Positions 6,184-11,670 of a stretch of DNA of 11,670 bases are shown in pieces (positions within the stretch are counted from its first letter, which is position 1; the number at the start of each line of letters is the position of its first letter). Under the pieces are notes generated by a model. That model ran no database searches and was not told the origin of the DNA. It saw nothing but the letters and a program-made list of their open reading frames with translations. Made by a program: the position numbers and the translations under genes. The DNA is taken from contig CAKTKM010000038.1 of the NCBI GenBank assembly GCA_934569425.1, positions 1 through 11,670 on the forward strand, in the 5' to 3' direction. Origin of the DNA: an uncultured Oscillospiraceae bacterium (GTDB taxonomy: Bacteria; Bacillota; Clostridia; Oscillospirales; Oscillospiraceae).

Positions 6184-7569
6184 ATGATGCATCCCACTAA
6201 AAATATACGGCAGTATCTGCGCCCCGGCGTTCGCGTCCATATGGCGGGCATCGGCGGCGTGTCCATGTGCGCGCTGGCGGAGGTGCTGCAGGGCATGGGC
6301 CTGCGGGTGCAGGGCTCCGATATGGCCGACAGCGGCACCGTGAAGCACCTGCGCAGCGTGGGGATCCCCGTTGCCATCGGCCACAGCGCGGAAAACCTGC
6401 AAAACTGCGATCTGGTGATCCGCACCGCCGCCATTCACGACGGTAATCCCGAGATCGCCGGTGCCATTGCCCGCGGCATTCCCGTGTACGAGCGGGCGCA
6501 GGGCTGGGGCGCCATCATGCAGGCCTACCGCAACGCCGTGTGCGTGTCCGGCACCCATGGCAAAACCACCACCACCTCCATGACCACCCATATCTTCATG
6601 GCGGCGCAGAAGGATCCCACCGTCATGATCGGCGGTACGCTGCCCCTGCTGGGGAAGGGCTACCGCGTAGGCAAGGGGGACACCATCATTCTGGAGAGCT
6701 GCGAATACTGCAACTCCTTTTTGAATTTCTTTCCCACCGTGGCGGTGATCCTGAACGTGGCGGCGGATCATCTGGACTTTTTCAAGGATCTGGGCGATAT
6801 TGAGCAGTCCTTCCGCCGGTTTGCAGGTCTGACGCCCCGGGACGGCTTTATCATCGCCAACGGGGATGATGCCGGTGCGCGGGAGACGCTCTCCGGCCTT
6901 GACCGCAAGGTACATTGGTTCAGCGTAAAGGATCACGATGCCGACATTTTTGCCGACAATGTGGCGTTTTTTGACGGCTTCGGCTGCTTTGACGTGATGG
7001 CGGAGGGCAAGCGCTACGCCCATGTGGCGCTGCATGTTCCCGGAAAGCACAATGTTTCCAACGCGCTGGCCGCGGCAGCCGCCGCCTATGTGCTGGGGAT
7101 AGATGGCCGGGCGGTAGAGGAGGGACTTTCCGCCTTCACCGGTGCGGAGCGGCGGTTCCAGTATAAGGGCGAATACAACGGCGCCCGGATCTATGACGAT
7201 TATGCCCACCATCCCGATGAGCTGCACGCCCTGCTGGATATGGCCCGCAGTCTGCCCCATGAGCGGCTGGTCTGCGCTTTCCAGCCCCATACCTATACCC
7301 GCACCAAAGCGCTGTTTGACGACTTTGTCCGGGAGCTGCGCACCGTGGATGTAGCGGTGCTGGCGGAGATCTACGCCGCCCGCGAGAAGAACGATGTGGG
7401 CGTGTCTTCCCGTGACCTGTGTGCCCGGATCCCCGGCAGCGCCTACTGCGCCACCCTGAAGGAGACGGCGGAGACGCTGAAGCATATCATCCGTCCCGGC
7501 GATCTGGTGCTGACGGTGGGTGCGGGAGACATCTACCGCGTGGGCGACATGCTGGTGGGAAAGGAGTAA
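6184..7569 (+). CDS. murC: UDP-N-acetylmuramate--L-alanine ligase (MurC)
   Basis: ATP-dependent cytosolic ligase that attaches L-alanine to UDP-MurNAc, the first amino acid of the peptidoglycan stem. The protein has 461 residues, normal for MurC. The N-terminal UDP-binding domain carries MAGIGGVSM (residues 20-28). The ATP P-loop is GTHGKTTTT (123-131). VILNVAADHLDFF, GKHNVSNALAAAAA, YDDYAHHPDEL and FQPHTYTRT follow in Mur-ligase order, ending with GAGDIYRVGDML. Residues 171-179 read ESCEYCNSF where the classic enzyme has EADESDxSF: the key glutamate (E174) is kept but two acidic positions are cysteines. The start at 6184 has GGAGG seven bases upstream; ATG 6187 directly follows and is an equally possible start. 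The downstream deacylase gene follows after three bases and uses a ribosome site inside the murC end. Confidence 0.96.
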   Translation: MMHPTKNIRQYLRPGVRVHMAGIGGVSMCALAEVLQGMGLRVQGSDMADSGTVKHLRSVGIPVAIGHSAENLQNCDLVIRTAAIHDGNPEIAGAIARGIPVYERAQGWGAIMQAYRNAVCVSGTHGKTTTTSMTTHIFMAAQKDPTVMIGGTLPLLGKGYRVGKGDTIILESCEYCNSFLNFFPTVAVILNVAADHLDFFKDLGDIEQSFRRFAGLTPRDGFIIANGDDAGARETLSGLDRKVHWFSVKDHDADIFADNVAFFDGFGCFDVMAEGKRYAHVALHVPGKHNVSNALAAAAAAYVLGIDGRAVEEGLSAFTGAERRFQYKGEYNGARIYDDYAHHPDELHALLDMARSLPHERLVCAFQPHTYTRTKALFDDFVRELRTVDVAVLAEIYAAREKNDVGVSSRDLCARIPGSAYCATLKETAETLKHIIRPGDLVLTVGAGDIYRVGDMLVGKE

Positions 7570-7572
7570 GGG

Positions 7573-8100
7573 ATGGAAGTATACAGCGGCGCTCCGGCGG
7601 AAAGCCGCAGTGATGCGGAGGATCGCGTTTACGAATGTCTTGCCCGCCTGTCGGTTCCGTTTACCCGTGTGGATCACGCACCGGCCTTTACCATGGAGGA
7701 CTGTGCCGCCATCAGCAGCGCGCTGCACGTCCATATCTGCAAAAACCTGCTGCTGACGCCCCGGAACCGCAGCGCCTTTTATCTGCTGTGCCTTCCGGCG
7801 GAAAAGACCTTTTCAACAAAGGATTTTTCCAAGCAGATAGGCTCATCCCGCCTCAGCTTTGCCGCGGAGGAGGATCTGGTGGCGCTGCTGGGCTGTCATG
7901 CCGGTTCCGCCTCTGTTCTGGGCTTGCTGAACGATACGGAGCACCGGGTCACGCTGGCTATGGACCGTGCGGTGGCGGAGGATGCATGGTTTGGCTGCCA
8001 TCCCTGTAAAAATACCTCATCCCTGCGGCTGAAAACAGCCGACATACTGGAAAAATTCCTGCCCCATACAGGGCATAAGGTCACCATCGTGGATCTGTAA
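7573..8100 (+). CDS. ProXp-ala/YbaK-family aminoacyl-tRNA deacylase (PrdX-like)
   Basis: A 175-residue stand-alone editing-domain protein of the YbaK/ProRS-associated superfamily. Relatives (ProXp-ala, PrdX) hydrolyse Ala-tRNA(Pro) formed by mischarging, protecting proline codons. Visible landmarks are the VDHAPAFTMED opening, ICKNLLL with the conserved lysine K57, LPAEKTFSTKDFSKQIGSSRLSFA, the GCHAGSASVLGLLND block, and the GCHPCKNTSSL loop (141-151), which resembles the Gly/His-Pro substrate-gating loop. Its AAGGAG site (7561-7566) overlaps the last codons of murC, six bases from its ATG, so the two are co-transcribed and probably translationally linked. A strong terminator follows. The substrate is taken from the closest family resemblance; another mischarged tRNA (for example Cys-tRNA(Pro), the YbaK substrate) is possible. 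Confidence 0.86.
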   Translation: MEVYSGAPAESRSDAEDRVYECLARLSVPFTRVDHAPAFTMEDCAAISSALHVHICKNLLLTPRNRSAFYLLCLPAEKTFSTKDFSKQIGSSRLSFAAEEDLVALLGCHAGSASVLGLLNDTEHRVTLAMDRAVAEDAWFGCHPCKNTSSLRLKTADILEKFLPHTGHKVTIVDL

Positions 8101-8111
8101 CGGACATGCGC

Positions 8112-8147
8112 AGCGCTCCGGCACGTCAGGTGCCGGAGCGCTTTTTT
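8112..8147 (+). terminator. Strong Rho-independent terminator after the murC operon
   Basis: A 13-bp perfect stem (8112-8124 with 8130-8142) with a five-base loop runs into six T residues (8142-8147). It lies 12 bases after the deacylase stop and just before the BlaI-type promoter. Confidence 0.95.
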
Positions 8148-8158
8148 CACAGTGCTTG

Positions 8159-8187
8159 TTGACAAATGTAAACTACTATGTTACCAT
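8159..8187 (+). promoter_or_regulatory. Promoter of the BlaI/M56 regulatory pair
   Basis: A perfect TTGACA (8159-8164) is followed after 17 bases by TACCAT (8182-8187), a four-of-six -10. The predicted start is near 8194, inside the operator-like dyad. It lies in the 122-base gap between the deacylase stop and the repressor start. Confidence 0.7.
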
Positions 8188-8191
8188 ATGA

Positions 8192-8203
8192 TTACAATCG
8201 TAA
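8192..8203. promoter_or_regulatory. Putative BlaI-family operator
   Basis: TTAC-N4-GTAA is an exact inverted repeat with the arm sequence and spacing of the Bacillus licheniformis BlaI operator core. It overlaps the predicted transcription start and lies just before the ribosome site, where a repressor would block transcription. A second, looser pair of arms (GTAA 8168-8171 and TTAC 8181-8184) lies between the -35 and -10, and the two TTAC copies are 11 bases apart. Self-repression of the pair is therefore likely but is inference. Confidence 0.6.
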
Positions 8204-8222
8204 ACAACCGGAGGTGAGACCG

Positions 8223-8603
8223 ATGGCGCATATGGGACTGACAGAAGCGGAATGGCAGGTGATGGAGTGCCTGTGGGACGGAGCGCCCCGCACGGGGCGG
8301 GAGATCATTGACGCTCTGCGGGAAAAGACCGGCTGGAGCCGCAGCACCACGCTGACGCTGCTGCGGCGGCTGGAGGAAAAGGGCGCTGTTTCCGGCGGCA
8401 GCAGGGACGGCATGAAGCATTACCGCCCCCTGATCGCCCGGGAGGACGCGGCGGTGCGGGAGACGGAGCATCTGCTGGAGCGGGTGTATCAGGGCAGCGT
8501 CAGCCTGATGGTCAGCTCGCTGGTGAAGAAGCAGACCCTCTCCCGGACGGAGATCGACAAGCTGTATGCCATTTTGCGGGAAATGGAGGACGGACATGAT
8601 TGA
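8223..8603 (+). CDS. BlaI/MecI/CopY-family winged-helix repressor
   Basis: DNA-binding repressor of 126 residues, the usual size of BlaI/MecI. The N-terminal winged helix reads GLTEAEWQVMECLW (first helix), REIIDALREKTGW, and STTLTLLRRLEEKGAV (recognition helix), followed by the wing ending in HYRPLI. The C-terminal third is helical, as expected for dimerisation and for inactivating cleavage. The frame is open back to 8178, but the GGAGGTGA at 8210-8217 lies five bases before the ATG at 8223 and the domain starts there. Its last eight bases overlap the start of the M56 protease gene, the usual order of repressor and sensor-protease pairs. No beta-lactamase, PBP or copper-transport gene lies beside it in this window, so its regulon is unknown beyond probable self-control. 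Confidence 0.93.
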   Translation: MAHMGLTEAEWQVMECLWDGAPRTGREIIDALREKTGWSRSTTLTLLRRLEEKGAVSGGSRDGMKHYRPLIAREDAAVRETEHLLERVYQGSVSLMVSSLVKKQTLSRTEIDKLYAILREMEDGHD

Positions 8604-11172
8604 ATGGATGGTTTCCTCGTGTGTTCTCACGGCGCTGGTGATCGGCCTGCGGTATCTGCTGCGGGGCAGGATCGGTGTGCGGCTGCAATATGCCCTCTGG
8701 CTTTTGGTACTGGTGCGGCTGCTGCTCCCTGTCAGTCTCGGCAGTACGGACATCAGTCTGATGTCGGTGGTGGAAAAGGCCCCGGCGGTGCAGAGCGTCC
8801 GGAACGTGGACGCCATCTGGCAGGCGGAGGACGGAACCGTGGAGGGTACGCCCTCCGGCGGCGGGATGCGGGATGCGCCGGTGAAGGTGGCGCCCGCTGC
8901 CACCAGTACGGAGCGGTTTCACCGGATGGAGGCCGCCCTTGCCGTTCGCAGGGTGCTGCTGCCGGTGTGGTGGTGCGGCGCGGGGGTGACGCTGCTGGCC
9001 TTTCTGGCAGCCAATATCCGCTTTGCCGGACGGCTGCGGAAAACGCGCCGCCCGCTGGCGATGGAGGGCGCCGCGCTGACGGTCTATGTAGTGGAGGAGC
9101 GGGCGGCGCCGTGTTTGTTCGGCCTGTTTCGCCCCGCCGTCTATGTGACGCCGGACGCGGCGGCGGACGCCACGCTGCTGCGTCACACCGTGGCGCATGA
9201 GACCACCCATTTCCGTCACGGCGACCATGTGTGGGCGCTGCTGCGGACGGTGTGCCTTGCGCTGCACTGGTGGGATCCGCTGGTTTGGTGGGCGGCAAGA
9301 CTGTCCCGTCAGGATGGGGAGCTGGCCTGTGACGAGGCCACCATTGCCCGTCTGGGGGAGGGAGAGCGCGCCGCCTATGGCCGCACCCTGATCCGCATGG
9401 CCTGCGGCGGCGGTGCGCATCCCCTGCTGACCGCCACCGCCATGGACGGCGGCAAGACCAGTCTCCATGAGCGGATCACATTGCTGGCGAAAAAGCCCAG
9501 AACAGCGGCAGCCGCAGCGGTGATCGTGGTTCTGGCGGCGGCGCTGTGCGCGGGCTGTGTCTTCACCGGTGCAAAGAAGCTGCCGGAGGATGCCAGTCCC
9601 GTGGCGGTCACCATGGCGGCGCTGACGGAAAAGCAGCTGGGCGCTGTTGATCCGGAGGAATATCCCGGCTTAAAGACGGAAAATCTGATCCCCGCGCTGA
9701 ATGACGCAGCCTTCCATGAGATCAGTATGGAGCAGATGCGGCAGTCGGGCTTCTGGACGGAGGACACGCCCTGCTGGACGGTTCTGGTGCCGATCACCGG
9801 CGGCAGCGACCTGATGCTCTCCTGCGGCGGCGCGGAAGATCTGGTGGAGGTCTCCGACCTGAGCGCGATGCTGTCCAGCTATGTGGGGCCGCAGGAGGGC
9901 AGCGCCTATGTCCGTCACTGCGGTCTGTATCAGCTGGTGCGTACCGCCAGGGATTATCCGCAGCAGCTGGAGCACCCGGATTATGAGAACATGCGGGATG
10001 ACATCGAGGCGCTGCTGAGCCCGTTGACCGGCCGCCTGCAGTTCGGTACCGACGACTGGTACACGGATCATGAGGTCAAGGTCTTTGCGAAGGTGTGGAG
10101 CTATGACGAGGACGGTGAGCGGGTGGATATGTACCGCCTGCGGGCGCTGGCCTATGCCAGACCGGAGGAGGTGGAGGAGCTGTCCATGTGGCTGTCACTG
10201 GACAGTCAGGGACGCTATTATGCCGTGAACTGGTGGGGCTATGCAGCGGTGCGGCAGCATAACGGTGCGCTGCTGGGACTGGTGCAGCTGAATGAGGACG
10301 GCAGCGGCTATTCTTCCGACAGCTTTGCCGGTTTCCGGGAGGACGACGGCTGGCAGGAGCGTATGCTGACGGCATGGCAGGCATGGCTTCAGGAGGCGGG
10401 AGCAGCGGAAGCGGAGGCCAATGCGGTACAGGATGTGGCGGCGTTTCTGCGAGGTGTCCGCCCGGAGGACGTGGTGCTCGACTTCATGATGTATCCCAAG
10501 CTGACCGGGGAGCAGGTGACCGCCGCCCTTAACGGCGCGGCGGAGCATGGGATCCCCGAGGAGCAGGCACTGGTGGCCGAGGGCTTCTCCGACAGCTATC
10601 CCTTCTGGTGGCTGGATCTGAGCCTCAGCGGCGAGGATGTCAACGTCAGCTGCGGTCTGGCGGAGAACGTGGTCTGTGTCCGCACGACCAGCAGCGGCAC
10701 GGGCTATTTCAAGGACGAGACGCTCTATGAGCTGGTACGGCACAGCCGGGACTATGACGAGACCATCGATCAAAGCGCCTACGCCATGTTCCGCACGGAG
10801 CTGGACGCGGTGATGCAGCGGGAGCTGGATTACCGGGTGGGATCCCCCGGCGAATTCCGGGCTTACGAGCTGACGAATTTCTCTCCGATCTGGCATTATG
10901 CCACCGATGACGGCAACCGGGCGGAGTGGTACAGCTTCGACTTCGCCCTGATCCCCGGGAAACCGGAGGCGGATTTCTGGGCAGGCGGCATGTATATGGA
11001 CAGTCGGCTGCGGGTACGGGGCTTCTCCGTCAGCGGCAGCGTGGTGGCGCGGTACCGGGGAGACACCCTGCTTGGCCTGGTATTCATGGGCAATGACGAC
11101 AGCTATGTTCCCGCGTTTGACGAGGACTGGGACTGGGCAAACGCCATGCTGGCCGCCCGGGACGGGTGCTGA
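8596..11172 (+). CDS. M56 (BlaR1/MecR1-like) membrane metalloprotease with duplicated unknown outer domain
   Basis: Integral membrane zinc protease of 858 residues, expected to sense an outside signal and, by family analogy, trigger loss of the paired repressor. Predicted membrane segments are about residues 4-22, 34-54, 118-140 and 304-323. The cytosolic M56 domain lies between the last two, with HETTH (H201, E202, H205) followed by FRHGD, and the glutamate E242 in ELACDE as the expected third metal ligand. After the fourth segment about 530 residues lie outside. I see no transpeptidase SxxK/SxN/KTG arrangement that would make it a beta-lactam sensor. Instead residues about 364-595 and 641-853 are two diverged copies of one domain (YQLVRTARDY at 445 against YELVRHSRDY at 711; SCGGAEDLVEV against SCGLAENVVCV; LLGLV in both). 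An alanine/glutamate-rich linker separates them. BlaR1 is usually about 585-600 residues, so this is a large variant. The start at 8596 has GGAGG six bases upstream; an open frame from 8566 is unsupported. Confidence 0.9.
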   Translation: MIEWMVSSCVLTALVIGLRYLLRGRIGVRLQYALWLLVLVRLLLPVSLGSTDISLMSVVEKAPAVQSVRNVDAIWQAEDGTVEGTPSGGGMRDAPVKVAPAATSTERFHRMEAALAVRRVLLPVWWCGAGVTLLAFLAANIRFAGRLRKTRRPLAMEGAALTVYVVEERAAPCLFGLFRPAVYVTPDAAADATLLRHTVAHETTHFRHGDHVWALLRTVCLALHWWDPLVWWAARLSRQDGELACDEATIARLGEGERAAYGRTLIRMACGGGAHPLLTATAMDGGKTSLHERITLLAKKPRTAAAAAVIVVLAAALCAGCVFTGAKKLPEDASPVAVTMAALTEKQLGAVDPEEYPGLKTENLIPALNDAAFHEISMEQMRQSGFWTEDTPCWTVLVPITGGSDLMLSCGGAEDLVEVSDLSAMLSSYVGPQEGSAYVRHCGLYQLVRTARDYPQQLEHPDYENMRDDIEALLSPLTGRLQFGTDDWYTDHEVKVFAKVWSYDEDGERVDMYRLRALAYARPEEVEELSMWLSLDSQGRYYAVNWWGYAAVRQHNGALLGLVQLNEDGSGYSSDSFAGFREDDGWQERMLTAWQAWLQEAGAAEAEANAVQDVAAFLRGVRPEDVVLDFMMYPKLTGEQVTAALNGAAEHGIPEEQALVAEGFSDSYPFWWLDLSLSGEDVNVSCGLAENVVCVRTTSSGTGYFKDETLYELVRHSRDYDETIDQSAYAMFRTELDAVMQRELDYRVGSPGEFRAYELTNFSPIWHYATDDGNRAEWYSFDFALIPGKPEADFWAGGMYMDSRLRVRGFSVSGSVVARYRGDTLLGLVFMGNDDSYVPAFDEDWDWANAMLAARDGC
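9685..10380 (+). repeat. First copy of duplicated outer domain in the M56 protein
   Basis: Protein-level repeat, residues about 364-595. Landmarks are PALNDAA (366-372), SCGGAEDLVEV (409-419), YQLVRTARDY (445-454), and GALLGLVQL near residue 557, then a Trp-containing end. It is diverged in DNA sequence, so the duplication is old. Confidence 0.75.
10516..11157 (+). repeat. Second copy of duplicated outer domain in the M56 protein
   Basis: Protein-level repeat, residues about 641-853. Landmarks are AALNGAA (643-649), SCGLAENVVCV (685-695), YELVRHSRDY (711-720) and DTLLGLVFM near residue 823. The offset to the first copy is 276-277 residues early on and 266 later, so about ten residues were gained or lost between the SCG and YxLVR landmarks. 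Confidence 0.75.
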
Positions 11173-11173
11173 A

Positions 11174-11211
11174 GATAAAAAAGAAGTGGCCGCGCCACTT
11201 CTTTTTTTATC
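11174..11211. terminator. Two-way terminator between the M56 gene and trkH
   Basis: An 8-bp GC-containing stem (11183-11190 with 11194-11201) with a three-base loop is flanked by an A-run on the left and a T-run on the right. GATA and TATC at the ends extend it into a nearly perfect 38-base palindrome. It starts right after the M56 stop and overlaps the trkH stop codon (11210-11212, minus strand), so it can end transcripts from both sides. Confidence 0.92.
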
Positions 11212-11670
11212 ATTTATTCCGCCATGTGGACGGGCTCAGCAGCACCAGCAGCGGCATCAGTTCCAGACGTCCCATCAGCATAATGAGGGTCAGCACCAGC
11301 TTGCTGAACCACGACAGCGGCGCAAAGTTGGCCATAGGACCCAGCGCGCCCAGCGACGGCCCCACGTTGCTGACGCAGGTCAGCGATGCCACAAAGGACT
11401 CCGTAAAGCCCAGCACGTCCAGCGACACCACCAGCGTACCCGCCATCAGGATCAGCAGATATGCCACCTGAAACATGTGGGCGGAGTTGACGGCCCGTTC
11501 GTCCACACCCTGCCCGTCTATGGTGATGACGGACACACGGTTGGGGTGGATGATATGATCCAGCTCCCGCCGCAGACTCTTGACCTGCAGCATCAGGCGG
11601 CTGATCTTCATGCCGCCGGCAGTGGAGCCGGCGCAGCCGCCTACATACATCAGCAGCACCAGAATACAGC
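11210..11670 (-). CDS. trkH: TrkH/KtrB-family potassium uptake channel subunit, C-terminal part (5' end outside window)
   Basis: Membrane potassium-translocating subunit of a Trk/Ktr system, normally gated by a cytosolic TrkA/KtrA NAD-binding partner that is not in this window. About 152 C-terminal residues are visible; the frame is open at the window edge, so the GTG at 11659 is internal. MYVGGCAGSTAGGMK is the third pore loop with the STAGG selectivity filter. A cytosolic basic stretch (KSLRRELDHIIHPNR) follows, then a membrane helix (MFQVAYLLILMAGTLVVSL), the fourth pore loop SLTCVSNVGPSLG, and the final helix LVLTLIMLMGRLELMPLLVLL. The fourth loop reads NVGPS where many relatives have NVGPG; the filter glycine itself is kept. 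The gene converges on the M56 gene. TrkH versus KtrB cannot be separated on the C-terminus alone, although the GRLELMP ending is TrkH-like. Confidence 0.93.
   Translation of the reverse strand, partial: CILVLLMYVGGCAGSTAGGMKISRLMLQVKSLRRELDHIIHPNRVSVITIDGQGVDERAVNSAHMFQVAYLLILMAGTLVVSLDVLGFTESFVASLTCVSNVGPSLGALGPMANFAPLSWFSKLVLTLIMLMGRLELMPLLVLLSPSTWRNK

Noticed and set aside
6133..7734. 533-codon open frame on the minus strand
   Set aside because: It is antisense to murC and the start of the deacylase, with shadow-like composition and no start signals.
9549..9561. Lipobox-like LCAGC in the fourth membrane segment of the M56 protein (cysteine 321)
   Set aside because: The -3 residue relative to the cysteine is Cys, not Leu, and the segment is internal after a long cytosolic domain rather than an N-terminal signal peptide. 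A lipidation site is not supported.
1..11670. tRNA/rRNA genes, CRISPR arrays, insertion sequences, phage genes
   Set aside because: No cloverleaf-like sequence, spaced direct repeats, transposase motifs or terminal inverted repeats were noticed. All gaps are under 130 bases and explained by promoters and terminators.

Overview
The window is a GC-rich stretch, roughly 60% G+C by eye, that is densely coding. It carries strong Shine-Dalgarno sites, compact operons and classic hairpin/T-tract terminators. The gene set (M18 aminopeptidase, a clostridial-type dTMP kinase, MltG next to a U32 protein, CCA nucleotidyltransferase with an HD domain, MurC with a CEYCN motif, a ProXp-ala-type deacylase, a BlaI/M56 pair and TrkH) points to an anaerobic Clostridia member. 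An Oscillospiraceae/Ruminococcaceae-like gut bacterium is the best guess; that placement is inference from gene style, not a database result. No mobile element, CRISPR array, rRNA or tRNA gene was seen.

Layout: (1) 1-843 +, the C-terminal part of an M18 aminopeptidase, closed by a terminator at 853-877. (2) 971-4697 +, an apparent four-gene operon behind a good promoter at 907-935: tmk (dTMP kinase), mltG (peptidoglycan transglycosylase), a U32-family tRNA-hydroxylation protein whose ATG overlaps the mltG stop, and a hexapeptide-repeat O-acetyltransferase. It ends at a two-way terminator (4711-4738) shared with the convergent gene. (3) 4739-6055 -, cca. (4) 6098-6147, a compact divergent promoter whose self-complementary -10 region gives a TATAAT on each strand, driving cca leftward and murC rightward. 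(5) 6184-8100 +, murC and a ProXp-ala/YbaK-type editing protein, ended by a 13-bp-stem terminator. (6) 8159-11172 +, a BlaI-like repressor and an 858-residue M56/BlaR1-like membrane protease with an operator-like dyad at the predicted transcription start. (7) a second two-way terminator (11174-11211) and the C-terminal end of trkH on the minus strand, which runs off the window.

Most genes are housekeeping: nucleotide supply, cell-wall precursor synthesis (MurC), glycan-strand termination (MltG), tRNA maturation, modification and quality control (Cca, U32 protein, deacylase), and potassium uptake. The most unusual element is the BlaI/M56 pair. The protease half is normal (four predicted membrane segments, HETTH and ELACD metal-site motifs), but the outer domain is not the usual penicillin-binding sensor. 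It is about 530 residues and holds two diverged copies of one domain of about 210-230 residues. This looks like a signal-sensing protease/repressor switch with an unknown ligand and no adjacent target gene.
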